From contig NZ_JAGKJJ010000036.1 of the NCBI RefSeq assembly GCF_020329505.1, positions 1 through 64,000 on the forward strand: a stretch of 64,000 nt of DNA, given 5' to 3'. This document shows positions 52,617 to 60,881 of the stretch, one piece after another (the stretch's first letter is position 1; the number at the start of each line of letters is the position of its first letter). The DNA is from Bradyrhizobium semiaridum (lineage in GTDB: Bacteria > Pseudomonadota > Alphaproteobacteria > Rhizobiales > Xanthobacteraceae). A program made the position numbers and the translations under genes. The notes beneath the pieces were generated by a model, which was given only the letters and a program-made list of their open reading frames with translations, did not search any database and had not been told where the DNA came from.

Positions 52617-53861
52617 TCAGATGCTGGGATCGGGAATCTCGTCCACCGCGCGCAATTTGGCGCGGCGCTGCGCGAATGAGGCGAGCGACAGCACGACGAG
52701 GCCGAGCAGCACCGGCGGGAACACCACCAGGTTCACGGCATTCCAGCCGTAATGCGCGAGCAGCTGGCCGGACGAGAACGAGCCGACCGCCATCATGCCG
52801 AACACCAGGAAATCGTTGAACGCCTGCACCTTGTTGCGCTCCTGCGGCCGGTGCGTTTCCAGCACCAGCGCTGAGGCGCCGACGAAGGCGAAGTTCCAGC
52901 CGACCCCGAGCACGACCAGCGTCGCCCAGAAGTGCGGCGCCGTGATGCCGGACAGCCCGATCATCGCGGCGACCGCTTCCAGCGCCAGCCCGAGCGCGAC
53001 GATGAGCGGCGCGCCGAACCGCGCGATCAGCGATCCCGTGAAGAAGCTCGGGCCGTACATCGCGACGATGTGCCACTGAATGCCGAAATTGGAATCGCTG
53101 ACTGTGAGCCCGCACATCTTCATCGCGAGCGGCGCCGAGGTCATCACGAGGTTCATCATCGGATAGGCGATCACGCCGCACAACGCCGCGGCCATGAAGC
53201 GCGGCTGCCTTGCGATCTCGAGCAGCGGACGGCCGCCATGCAGGTCCGCCGCCGCCGGCTTCGGCGCATCGACGCCCGACAGCACGGCCATCGCCACCAG
53301 CGCGACCAGCGCCTGCATCACAAAGGAGAACGCGAACAGATAGGGCGGCCAGACGTCCATGGTCCACTGCACGAGCTGCGGCCCGAGCACGCCGGCGAAC
53401 ACGCCGCCGGCCATTACCCACGACACCGCCTTGGGGCGGAACGCGACGCTGGCGCCATCGGCCGCCGCGAAGCGGTAGGATTGCGCGACCGAGCCATAGA
53501 GCCCGCCGAGGAACGTCGCGGCGCAGAACAGCCAGAACGACGAATGCAGGATCGCCCAGGCACCGAGCGCGCCCGTCAGCGTGCCGCAGAACGTGCCGAT
53601 GATGAAGGCGGTGCGGCGGCCATAGGCGCGCGAGATCGCGCCGGTCGGCAGCGTGCCGAGGGCCATCCCGAGCACATACATCGAGAGCGGCACGGTCGCG
53701 AGCGAGACTGATGGGGCCAGCGTCGCGCCGACGATCGAGCCGGTGGCGAAGATCACGGCCGAGTTGGCGCCGGTCAGCGCCTGCGCCGCCGCGAGCCGCC
53801 ACACATTGCTGCGCGCCCGCGCGTCGTCGGCGGTCTCGTCGGAAGCAGTCACGTCGATCAT
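52617..53861 (-). CDS. MFS transporter (second of two)
   Basis: The 414-residue protein has about 12 hydrophobic segments (MYVLGMALGTLPTGAISRAYGRRTAFIIGTFCG contains the loop-2-3 GRR motif). YRFAAADGASVAFRPKAVSWVMAGGVFAGVLGP is typical of the YfcJ/UMF-like group. The substrate is unknown. It precedes the first MFS gene in the same direction; the two share little sequence, so they are not a recent duplication. The region upstream (53862-54210) holds no gene except the repeat. Confidence 0.8.
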   Translation of the reverse strand: MIDVTASDETADDARARSNVWRLAAAQALTGANSAVIFATGSIVGATLAPSVSLATVPLSMYVLGMALGTLPTGAISRAYGRRTAFIIGTFCGTLTGALGAWAILHSSFWLFCAATFLGGLYGSVAQSYRFAAADGASVAFRPKAVSWVMAGGVFAGVLGPQLVQWTMDVWPPYLFAFSFVMQALVALVAMAVLSGVDAPKPAAADLHGGRPLLEIARQPRFMAAALCGVIAYPMMNLVMTSAPLAMKMCGLTVSDSNFGIQWHIVAMYGPSFFTGSLIARFGAPLIVALGLALEAVAAMIGLSGITAPHFWATLVVLGVGWNFAFVGASALVLETHRPQERNKVQAFNDFLVFGMMAVGSFSSGQLLAHYGWNAVNLVVFPPVLLGLVVLSLASFAQRRAKLRAVDEIPDPSI

Positions 53862-54062
53862 CGGCAGTCCCGCCTGGCAGGCCCCGGCGGGAGCCTCGAA
53901 TGGCCGGCACTATGGAGAGCGCATGGGGGCCGATCAACCGACGCAAACGGGCGCAGGCTATGCGGGGAGCGCACGGTGGCTCGCATTGCCGGTCCCGTCA
54001 TCCTGAGAGGGTGACGGTCATGGAGTTCGCGCGCGGCGCGGCGAGAAGGAACGAGCCGTCCA

Positions 54063-54194
54063 CTCTGTCATTCCGGGGCTCGCGAAGCGAGAGCCCGGAA
54101 TCCATTCATCGTCAGAACGTGCGGCCTGATGGATTCCGGGCTCGCGCCAAGAGGCGAGCCCTCAGGTGCGCATTGGGCACGGGGAATGACAGAG
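54063..54194. repeat. Dispersed palindromic repeat, CTCTGTCATTCC type
   Basis: CTCTGTCATTCCGGGGCTCG at the left and GGGGAATGACAGAG at the right are inverted. Inner stems GAGCCCGGAATCCAT / ATGGATTCCGGGCTC pair across. It is about 132 bp, in the gap between the convergent MFS and HicB-like genes. The remaining 200 bp upstream (53862-54062) carry no gene. Confidence 0.75.
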
Positions 54195-54210
54195 AGAAAC
54201 GACTGCGCTC

Positions 54211-54705
54211 CTATCGCGCCTTCCTCCCCGGCCGCTTCTCGGCGCGGATCGTGCCGGTCTTGTGCACCTTGGAGCGCGGGCCGATCGGGGCACCGCGCGG
54301 ATAGCCGCCGGGCCATTCCAGCGCGAGCGAGCTGGCGAAGCCGAAGAAGCTGGAGCGGCTCATGCCGAGCTCGGCGGCGCGCTTGTCGATCCGCGCGATC
54401 AGGCTTTTCGGCAAATAAACGTTGACGCGCTCGGAAGGATCGGGCGGATCGACGCCGACGATGAAATAGGCCGCGACGTCGGAGCCCTTGGGCGGCACGA
54501 TCCGTTCGATCGGCGTCGGCTCCGGCAGCACGCGCCCCTGCTCGACCCAGCCGTCGACAGCCTGCGCCAGCGCGCGCTCGGCACGCTCGATCGCCTCCTC
54601 CTGCGATTTGCCGCCGGCCACGCAGCCGGGGAAATCGGGAAACCAGGCGCCGAAAGCGCCGCGGGACCCGCGCTCCAGCACTGCCGGATAAAGCCGCTTC
54701 TTCAT
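54211..54705 (-). CDS. HicB-like antitoxin with ribbon-helix-helix domain (orphan)
   Basis: The 164-residue protein has a HicB fold at the N-terminus (YPAVLERGSRGAFGAWFPDFPGCVAGGKSQEEAIERAERALAQAVDGW, residues 6-53) and a C-terminal ribbon-helix-helix (ERVNVYLPKSLIARIDKRAAELGMSRSSFFGFASSLAL). HicB normally neutralises HicA, an mRNA-cleaving toxin, and represses its own promoter. I find no HicA reading frame within 250 bp on either side. A palindrome at 54749-54764 upstream looks like the operator. It may be a lone repressor left from a toxin-antitoxin pair, or a stand-alone regulator. Confidence 0.8.
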   Translation of the reverse strand: MKKRLYPAVLERGSRGAFGAWFPDFPGCVAGGKSQEEAIERAERALAQAVDGWVEQGRVLPEPTPIERIVPPKGSDVAAYFIVGVDPPDPSERVNVYLPKSLIARIDKRAAELGMSRSSFFGFASSLALEWPGGYPRGAPIGPRSKVHKTGTIRAEKRPGRKAR

Positions 54706-54737
54706 TCTGGCCTCCGTATCCGCGAGTATGCTATTTC

Positions 54738-54764
54738 ACATACCTAGGTGTGTCAAATGACACA
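54738..54764. promoter_or_regulatory. Operator-like overlapping palindromes upstream of hicB
   Basis: TGTGTCAAATGACACA (54749-54764) is a perfect 7-bp inverted repeat around AA. It overlaps a second imperfect palindrome, ACATACCTAGGTGTGT (54738-54753, one mismatch). The centre lies about 50 bp upstream of the hicB-like start, the usual place for antitoxin self-repression. Confidence 0.6.
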
Positions 54765-54953
54765 TCATCGGGGCAGCAGGAGAACCGCAAATGGACCGGC
54801 AAGCCGAACTCCGCATCATGACGGCTGGGACAGGAGAACAAGCGCTTGCTGAAGCCTTCGCCCACCGCGGCTGCCAGAGGTGACACGGACCTAGCGCGTT
54901 TCAGATATTTCCGACGAGCGCTGCCGGCTGCGCGGCAGCGGGTGGCGCCTCGC

Positions 54954-55643
54954 CTACGACTGAGCAACATCCTTGCGGACGAACATCAGGATCATGTTGT
55001 TGGCCGGCATCTCGAAGGTCTCGGCCAGTCGCAGGCCGACGCTGTCGGCCAGTGCCTGTAGATCGGCGATGTCGCGGACGCCCCACTCCGGATCGCGCTC
55101 GCGCAAGGAAGTGTCGAACACGGCGTTGCTCAGCGCGGTGTGCTTGCCGTCACGCTTGAACGGGCCGTAGAGGAACAGCCGCCCGTCGGCGCGCAGATGC
55201 CGCACCGCGCCGGCGAACAGGCCCTCGGCGACGCGCCACGGCGCGATGTGAACGACATTGGCGCAAAAGATCGCCAGCAGTTTGTCCGGACCTTTGCCGT
55301 CCGGCGGTGCCGGCGACCACGCCGGATCGGACAGATCGATCGGCTGCGGCGGCCGGATGTTGGCGAAGCCGGCATGAGCGCGCCAGGCCGCGATGCTGCG
55401 CAGATGCGCGGCACTCAGATCGCTCGGCCACCAGACGATGTCGGGCGTATGACCGGCAAAATAGACGACATGCTGGCCGGTGCCGCTGCCGGCCTCCAGC
55501 ACGTCGCCGGACCGGCCGGCGAGGAAATCCTTCAGGACCGCCCAGATCGGCCGATGGTTGCGATGGAACGCAGCCGCATCGAGCCGCCCATCCGGCTCAA
55601 CGGGGCTGCCGTCCTTGCCGAACTCCACGACGAACTCTGCCAC
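54954..55643 (-). CDS. DUF938 SAM-dependent methyltransferase-like protein
   Basis: The 229-residue protein has a class I methyltransferase core. GDVLEAGSGTGQHVVYFAGHTPD (residues 47-69) is the SAM-binding motif I, and LLAIFCANVVHIAPWRVAEGLFAG matches DUF938. The family is widely distributed and its substrate is not known to me. It is monocistronic and convergent with nothing nearby. A palindromic repeat lies upstream between it and the sox cluster. Confidence 0.85.
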   Translation of the reverse strand: MAEFVVEFGKDGSPVEPDGRLDAAAFHRNHRPIWAVLKDFLAGRSGDVLEAGSGTGQHVVYFAGHTPDIVWWPSDLSAAHLRSIAAWRAHAGFANIRPPQPIDLSDPAWSPAPPDGKGPDKLLAIFCANVVHIAPWRVAEGLFAGAVRHLRADGRLFLYGPFKRDGKHTALSNAVFDTSLRERDPEWGVRDIADLQALADSVGLRLAETFEMPANNMILMFVRKDVAQS

Positions 55644-55718
55644 CGCATTCTCCTGTCAGCCTGTTTGTGGACTCGATCCCAACGGCAAAGTTGGAACCCC
55701 GCCCAACATTGTCTGCCC

Positions 55719-55829
55719 CGTCATCCTGAGGCGCGAGCCTCTTCGGCGAGCCTCGAAAGATGCACGGCCGCCAGCGGGGCCGTCGACCCTTCGAGGGCCG
55801 CTGAAGAAGCGGCCACCTCAGGGCGACGG
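55719..55829. repeat. Dispersed palindromic repeat, CGTCATCCTGAGG type
   Basis: CGTCATCCTGAGGCGCGAGC and its inverted partner near 55810-55829 (GGCCACCTCAGGGCGACGG) flank an inner GGGCCGTCGACCCTTCGAGG block. It separates the DUF938 gene from soxX; the other 200 bp of this 322-bp gap show no gene. Confidence 0.65.
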
Positions 55830-55965
55830 ATCTGAATGGGCGCACGCGGACATCATTAACCGCCGTCTCGCCAGCCTATTCTCCGCATTGCCAGCCGATG
55901 GCCTTTGTGCTTTCCACTCTCTATATTGCGATGGGATCATCGAGATTGAAGCCCGGGAAACGTCC

Positions 55966-56313
55966 TTGATCGCCACTTTCTCCAAGCCGGCCGTCCTGCT
56001 GGCGCTGCTGGCGGGCGCCGCGATGGCTGCGCCTGCCAAGGCCCAATCCGCCGCCGAGGGCCAGAAGCTCGCCTTCGACCGCGGCAAGGGCAATTGCCTG
56101 ACCTGCCATGTGATCAAGGGCGGCGATCTGCCGGGCACGATCGGCCCCGAGCTGAGCGGCCTCAAGGCGAAATACAGCCGCGACGAGCTGATCGCGATCG
56201 TGTCGGACGAAACCACGCGCAATCCGCAGACCGTGATGCCGCCGTTCGGCCGCAACCGGATCCTGAGCGAGAAGGAGATCAACGCGGTGGTGGATTTCCT
56301 GCTGACGCTGTGA
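55966..56313 (+). CDS. soxX: SoxX, c-type cytochrome of the thiosulfate-oxidising complex
   Basis: The 115-residue product has a signal peptide (SKPAVLLALLAGAAMAAPAKA), one heme site CLTCH (residues 44-48) and the distal heme ligand Met91 in TVMPPFG. That is the SoxX pattern: it partners SoxA to attach thiosulfate to SoxY. No ATG precedes the signal peptide in this frame, so I use TTG at 55966; ATT at 55948 is also conceivable. It is the first gene of the sox cluster, 44 bp before soxY. Confidence 0.85.
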   Translation: MIATFSKPAVLLALLAGAAMAAPAKAQSAAEGQKLAFDRGKGNCLTCHVIKGGDLPGTIGPELSGLKAKYSRDELIAIVSDETTRNPQTVMPPFGRNRILSEKEINAVVDFLLTL

Positions 56314-56357
56314 CGTCGCAGCGTCGCTTGACGAGTTTTGCGCTTGAGGAGTTTTGC

Positions 56358-56852
56358 ATGAGCATCACGAGCAACGAGTTTTCGCCGACGCGCCGCCTGG
56401 TGCTGAAGGGCGCCGGCATCGCCGCGCTGATCGGCCTCGGCGCCGTTCCGTTCGATGTTGCGCCGGCGCTCGCCGCCGCCAACGACGCCTATCCGGCGGA
56501 GGCGTTCAAGCAGAAGAGCGAGGCCGACGCGATCAAGGCGCTGTACGGCAAGACCGCGGAACCGTCGGACAGGGTGAAGATGGACGCGCCCGAGATCGCC
56601 GAGAACGGCGCCGTGGTGCCGATCTCCGTCACCACGACGCTGGCGGACGTCACCTCGATCTCGTTCCTGGTCAGCGAGAACCCGATCGCGCTGGTGGCCT
56701 CCTACAGGATTCCGGCGGGCACGCTGCCGAGCGTCGGCAACCGTATCAAGATGGCGAAGACCAGCAATGTGACCGTGCTGGTCGAAGCCGGCGGCAAGCT
56801 CTACAGCGCGGTCAAGGAAATCAAGGTTACCGTCGGCGGCTGCGGCGGCTAG
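56358..56852 (+). CDS. soxY: SoxY, sulfur-substrate carrier protein
   Basis: The 164-residue protein has a Tat-type signal (TRRLVLKGAGIAALIGLG), then the SoxY domain and a C-terminal GGCGG (residues 160-164). Cys162 of that swinging arm carries the sulfur substrate through the cycle. Size and tail agree with canonical SoxY. The start at 56358 follows soxX by 44 bp. A GC-rich repeat separates it from soxZ. Confidence 0.97.
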   Translation: MSITSNEFSPTRRLVLKGAGIAALIGLGAVPFDVAPALAAANDAYPAEAFKQKSEADAIKALYGKTAEPSDRVKMDAPEIAENGAVVPISVTTTLADVTSISFLVSENPIALVASYRIPAGTLPSVGNRIKMAKTSNVTVLVEAGGKLYSAVKEIKVTVGGCGG

Positions 56853-56894
56853 CAAACATATGATGAGCCTCGATCGAATCCGCGAACTCACTGT

Positions 56895-57030
56895 GCCCCC
56901 TCTCCCGCGCGCGGGGGAGGGTTGGGGTGGGGGTCTCGCCACAATCGAGAGTCACCAATTGGATAAAACCCCCACCCGGATCGCATCTGTCGATGCGATC
57001 CGACCTCCCCCGCAAGCGGGAGAGGTGAAG
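56895..57030. repeat. GC-rich palindromic repeat (copy 4), in the soxY-soxZ gap
   Basis: CCCCCTCTCCCGCGCGCGGG at the left pairs internally, and CCTCCCCCGCAAGCGGGAGAGG closes the right. The centre holds ATCGCATC...GATGCGATC. It lies inside the sox operon, between two genes that must be made together. Confidence 0.8.
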
Positions 57031-57073
57031 CGAGCCCGCGGTCGGGTCGCTACGACAACAGAGGACTAAACCG

Positions 57074-57385
57074 ATGGCATCGAGCATTCGCGTGCGCGCC
57101 ACCTCGAACGGCGACACCACCGAGGTGCAGGCGCTGATCCAGCACCCGATGGATTCCGGCTTCGTCAAGGACGCCAAGGGCGAGATCATTCCGCCGCACT
57201 TCATCCAGCAGCTCACCTTCGAACATGACGGCAAGCCGGTGTTTCTCGCCGACTGGGGCGGCGGCGTCTCCAAGGACCCCTATGTGAAGTTCGCCTTCAA
57301 GGGCGGCAAGAAGGGCGACGAGCTGAAAATCAGCTGGGTCGACAACAAAGGCGCGACCGACAGCACCACGGCGAAGATTCAATGA
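57074..57385 (+). CDS. soxZ: SoxZ, partner of SoxY
   Basis: The 103-residue protein is a full-length SoxZ (IRVRATSNGDTTEVQALIQHPMDSGFVKDAKGEIIPPHFIQQL, then an immunoglobulin-like beta fold with VKFAFKGGKKGDELKISWVDNKGATDS). It binds SoxY and presents its Cys arm. It has no signal peptide of its own, so it is probably exported with SoxY. Its stop overlaps the soxA ATG (ATGA). Confidence 0.96.
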   Translation: MASSIRVRATSNGDTTEVQALIQHPMDSGFVKDAKGEIIPPHFIQQLTFEHDGKPVFLADWGGGVSKDPYVKFAFKGGKKGDELKISWVDNKGATDSTTAKIQ

Positions 57386-58233
57386 CGCATTTTGCAATCC
57401 GCGCCGCGATCGCAGCCTTCGCTGTGCTGGCGCTCGCACCGGCCGCTCACGCGGCCGACACCGTCGATCCCGCCGCCGACAAGGCTGCGTTCCAGAAATT
57501 CTTCACCAGCAAATTCCCCAAGCTGAAGCTGGAGGATTTCGTCAACGGTCCCTATTCGATGAATGAGGACCTGCACAAGCAGTGGGAAGAGAAGGAGCAG
57601 TTTCCGCCCTACGAGTTCTCGCTCGAGGCCGGCAAGGAGATGTTTTCCAAGCCGTTCAAGAACGGCAAGACCTATGCGGACTGCTTCCCGAACAAGGGCA
57701 TCGGCATCCGCCAGGACTATCCTTACTTCGACGAGAAGGAAGGCAAGGTCATCACGCTGGAGCTTGCGCTCAACCGCTGCCGCGAGGCCAATGGCGAGAC
57801 GCCCTATTCCTATGTGAAGGACGAGATGGCGGCGCTGACCGCCTACATGGCCTACACCTCGCGCGGCAAGCTGATGGACATCAAGATCCCGAACGATCCG
57901 CGCGCGCTCGAGGCCTACCAGAACGGCAAGGAATATTTCTACACCCGCCGCGGCCAGCTCAATTTCTCCTGCGCCACCTGCCACGTGCAGAGCCCGGGCG
58001 AGCGCATCCGCGCCGAGGTGCTGGCGCCGGCGCTCGGCATCTTGAACGCGATGCCGATCTACCGCTCGGAATGGTCGGGCATGGGCACGACCAGCCGCCG
58101 CTTCACCACCTGCAACAGCCAGATCCGCGGCGTGCCGCTCAACCCGCAGGACGACGAGTACCGCAATCTCGAATACTACCTGTCCTATGTCAGCAACGGG
58201 CTGCCGATCTCGGGTCCGGGAGCACGACCATGA
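57382..58233 (+). CDS. soxA: SoxA, mono-heme c-type cytochrome
   Basis: The 283-residue protein has a signal peptide (MTHFAIRAAIAAFAVLALAPAAHA) and one CATCH heme site (residues 197-201). The heme-ligand Cys244 in RRFTTCNSQIRG is present; it is the cysteine-persulfide ligand of the active heme. The first domain lacks a CxxCH and keeps only Cys101 and Cys133, so this is the mono-heme type known from Starkeya. SoxAX joins thiosulfate to the SoxY cysteine. It overlaps soxZ and soxK by 4 bp at each end. Confidence 0.95.
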   Translation: MTHFAIRAAIAAFAVLALAPAAHAADTVDPAADKAAFQKFFTSKFPKLKLEDFVNGPYSMNEDLHKQWEEKEQFPPYEFSLEAGKEMFSKPFKNGKTYADCFPNKGIGIRQDYPYFDEKEGKVITLELALNRCREANGETPYSYVKDEMAALTAYMAYTSRGKLMDIKIPNDPRALEAYQNGKEYFYTRRGQLNFSCATCHVQSPGERIRAEVLAPALGILNAMPIYRSEWSGMGTTSRRFTTCNSQIRGVPLNPQDDEYRNLEYYLSYVSNGLPISGPGARP

Positions 58234-58550
58234 ACGCGGCGATGAGAGGCATCACAATCTTCGCCGCATCCGTTCTGCTGCTGGCCGGCGCGACCGCCCT
58301 CGCCGCAGCCTCCGAAGCCGACTACAAGGCGGCCTATGCCGCGGCCGAAGCCGCCAACAAGGAAGCCGGCGCCCTGCGCAATCAGTGGACCACGACCGCC
58401 GCGGCGCTCGCTGCCGCAAAAAAGGCCGGCGACGCTGGTGATTTCGACACCGCAGTGGCGCAGGCCAAGGAGGCCGAGGCCCTGGCAAAGGCATCGATCT
58501 TCCAGGCCACCAGCGAAAAGGAACGCTGGAAGGATCTGGAAATTCGCTGA
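58230..58550 (+). CDS. soxK: SoxK-like small protein (SoxAX-binding)
   Basis: The 106-residue protein has a signal peptide (ITIFAASVLLLAGATALAA) and a short helical domain rich in Ala, Glu and Lys. Position after soxA, overlapping its stop by ATGA, and composition fit the SoxK/SAXB family, which binds SoxXA and raises activity in Starkeya-type systems. The family call rests on context and composition, not on a strict motif. It is followed by a repeat and soxB. Confidence 0.75.
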   Translation: MNAAMRGITIFAASVLLLAGATALAAASEADYKAAYAAAEAANKEAGALRNQWTTTAAALAAAKKAGDAGDFDTAVAQAKEAEALAKASIFQATSEKERWKDLEIR

Positions 58551-58580
58551 CACGTTAGGGAGGCATTGGCGAGCGGGTTC

Positions 58581-58681
58581 CCTCCCCCCTTGCGGGGGAG
58601 GGTTAGGGAGAGGGGTGAGCCGCACGGGCGGTGTTCGTGGCTCACCCCTCTCTCCAGCTCTCCCCCGCAAGGGGGGAGAGA
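58581..58681. repeat. GC-rich palindromic repeat (copy 5), in the soxK-soxB gap
   Basis: CCTCCCCCCTTGCGGGGGAGG forms one hairpin and CTCCCCCGCAAGGGGGGAG the other; GGGGTGAGCC and GGCTCACCCC pair across the centre. It precedes the soxB start by about 47 bp. Confidence 0.8.
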
Positions 58682-58727
58682 GCCCTACCACCGCCCGCGT
58701 GGCTTCGAACCAAATGCCGGGAGAGTG

Positions 58728-60476
58728 ATGAGGATCCGCCGCCGGGATTTCCTGAAAGCATCGGTCGCCGCGACCCTGACGGCCGGCCTGCCCCGGCTTG
58801 CCCGTGGCGCCGACACCGCCAGCGTCTACGACCTCGAGCGCTTCGGCAACGCCCGCATCCTGCACATCACGGATACCCACGCGCAGCTGCGGCCGGTGTT
58901 GTTCCGCGAGCCCAGCGTCAATATCGGCGTCGGCGCGATGGCCGGCCAGCCGCCGCATCTGGTCGGCAAGGCGTTCCTCGACCGCTTCGGCATCCGCCCT
59001 GACAGTGCCGACGCCTATGCCTTCACCTGCGTCGAGTTCGAGAAGGCCGCCGCCCGCTTCGGCCGGCTCGGCGGCTTCGCGCATCTGAAGACGCTGATTG
59101 ACAAGCTGCGCGCCGATGTCGGCGAGCGGCGCACGCTGCTGCTCGACGGCGGCGACCTCTGGCAGGGCACCGGTCTCGCCAATGCCATGAAGGGCGCCGA
59201 CATGGTGGAGGCCGCCAACCTGCTCGGCATCGAGGCGATGACCGGGCATTGGGAGTTCACCTATGGCGAAGAGGTGCTGCGCGACAATCTCGCGCGCTTC
59301 AAGGGCGAATTCCTGGCGCAGAACGTGTTCCTGACCGAGGAAGCCGCATTCAACGACGCCAAGGCGTTCGATCCGGCCTCGGGGCGGGTATTCAAGCCCT
59401 CGATCGTCAAGGAGATCGGCGGCCACCGCGTCGCGATCATCGGCCAGGCCTTTCCCTACGTGCCGATCGCGCATCCCAAACGCTTCACGCCGGACTGGAC
59501 CTTCGGCATCCGCGACGAGGAGCTGCAGAAGCTGGTCGACGGCCACCGCAACAACGACAAGGTCGACGCGGTGATCCTGCTGTCGCACAACGGCATGGAT
59601 GTCGATCTCAAGCTCGCCAGCCGCGTCACCGGCATCGACATCATCCTCGGCGGCCACACCCATGATGCGATCCCGCTGCCGATCACGGTGACCAATGCCG
59701 GCGGCGTCACGCTGGTGACCAATGCCGGCTCCAACGGCAAGTTCATCGGCGTGCTCGATCTCGACCTCGCCAAGGGCAGGGTTGCCAACGTGCGTTATCG
59801 GCTGCTGCCGGTGTTCGCCGAGCTGCTGAAGCCAGAGCCGGCGATGCAGACGCTGATCGACAAGATGCGCCAGCCCTATGTCGACGATTGGGACGACAAG
59901 CTCGCCGCCGCCGACCGGCTGCTCTACCGCCGCGGCAATTTCTCCGGCACCGTCGACCAGCTGATCTGCGACGCGCTGCTCAGCGAGCTCGATGCCGAGA
60001 TCGCGCTGTCGCCAGGTTTCCGCTGGGGCCTCACCACGCTGGCCGGCCAGCCGGTGACCATGGAAGACGTGCTCTCGGAAACTGCGATCACCTATCCGCA
60101 GACCTACGTCGCCACCATGACCGGCGGCCAGATCAGGGATGTGTTGGAAGACGTCTGCGACAACCTGTTCAACGCCGATCCCTATTATCAGCAGGGCGGA
60201 GACATGGTCCGGGTCGGCGGCCTCGCCTACACCTGCACGCCCGGAGAAAGCGTCGGCAAGCGCATTTCCGAGCTGAAGCTCAGCAACGGCAAGCACCTCG
60301 AAGCCGGCAAGAGCTACAAGGTCGCGGGCTGGGCCTCGGTCAACCAGCAGAGCGGCGCGCCGGTCTGGGATGTCGTGGCAAAGCACCTGCGCGCCGGCCG
60401 GCCGCCGAACCGCGACGCGCCGGGCGTGACGCTGAAGGGCGTCGACGACAATCCGGGGATCACGAGGCTGGGGTGA
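58728..60476 (+). CDS. soxB: SoxB, sulfate thiohydrolase
   Basis: The 582-residue periplasmic protein has a Tat signal (RRRDFLKASVAATLTAGL) and the 5'-nucleotidase-like fold: ILHITDTHAQLRPVLF (first metal site), LDGGDLWQGTGLANAM, MTGHWEFTYG and GGHTHDAIP (metal ligands). SoxB hydrolyses SoxYZ-bound sulfonate to release sulfate, using a di-manganese centre. The start at 58728 follows a GAGAG site; the open frame upstream is translated repeat. No soxCD follows within the window. Confidence 0.97.
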   Translation: MRIRRRDFLKASVAATLTAGLPRLARGADTASVYDLERFGNARILHITDTHAQLRPVLFREPSVNIGVGAMAGQPPHLVGKAFLDRFGIRPDSADAYAFTCVEFEKAAARFGRLGGFAHLKTLIDKLRADVGERRTLLLDGGDLWQGTGLANAMKGADMVEAANLLGIEAMTGHWEFTYGEEVLRDNLARFKGEFLAQNVFLTEEAAFNDAKAFDPASGRVFKPSIVKEIGGHRVAIIGQAFPYVPIAHPKRFTPDWTFGIRDEELQKLVDGHRNNDKVDAVILLSHNGMDVDLKLASRVTGIDIILGGHTHDAIPLPITVTNAGGVTLVTNAGSNGKFIGVLDLDLAKGRVANVRYRLLPVFAELLKPEPAMQTLIDKMRQPYVDDWDDKLAAADRLLYRRGNFSGTVDQLICDALLSELDAEIALSPGFRWGLTTLAGQPVTMEDVLSETAITYPQTYVATMTGGQIRDVLEDVCDNLFNADPYYQQGGDMVRVGGLAYTCTPGESVGKRISELKLSNGKHLEAGKSYKVAGWASVNQQSGAPVWDVVAKHLRAGRPPNRDAPGVTLKGVDDNPGITRLG

Positions 60477-60618
60477 TGCGGCACTATTCTGGCCGCCACC
60501 ATCGTACCGTCAGGTGCCGTGCATTTGGTGGAGCTGCCGGAGCTGCATCCGGCAGCGAGGCTACTCGATCCGCGCATATGCCGAAGGTATGGCTCGCGAG
60601 CGGTGCCAAAGATTCAGC

Positions 60619-60739
60619 GTCGTCCTGGCGAAAGCCAGGACCCATTACCCCCAGCCGCGAATTGTTGCGCGACGGTGGAGCGACTATCCCCTCTCGATCA
60701 AATTCGGTGGTTATGGGTCCTGGCTTTCGCCAGGACGAC
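60619..60739. repeat. 121-bp element with 27-bp terminal inverted repeats (copy 3)
   Basis: This copy is the same length as 23545-23665 and is inverted relative to it. Its reverse complement matches that copy through most of the interior, including an ATAACCACCGAAT block and a GTCGCGCAACA block. The ends fold into CCTGGC-GAAA-GCCAGG. It lies between soxB and the persulfide dioxygenase gene. Confidence 0.9.
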
Positions 60740-60828
60740 GGCGTGCGGGAGGCCGCTCGCCAAAATTTCATATCGTGGCGCAGGGCACCGGAATCTCCTG
60801 GGGATGGATTTGCTTTGAGTCGACCATA

Positions 60829-60867
60829 TCTATGGAATAATCTCCTCCCGGAGACTCAATCCATAGA
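60829..60867. promoter_or_regulatory. Inverted repeat upstream of the persulfide dioxygenase gene
   Basis: TCTATGGA (60829-60836) pairs with TCCATAGA (60860-60867), and the inner TCTCC (60841-60845) pairs with GGAGA (60850-60854). It ends 14 bp before the ATG. It may be an operator for a sulfur-responsive regulator, or a hairpin in the leader. Confidence 0.5.
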
Positions 60868-60881
60868 ATAGGTAAGCCGCC

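Noticed and set aside
54731-54970. A possible hicA gene upstream of hicB
   Set aside because: The 79-residue product lacks HicA features (the N-terminal LIK motif and the catalytic His in a double-stranded RNA-binding fold).
58185-60386. A 733-codon open frame antisense to soxB and soxK
   Set aside because: It is a by-product of high-GC codon usage opposite soxB; its product has no domain and spans the repeat at 58581.
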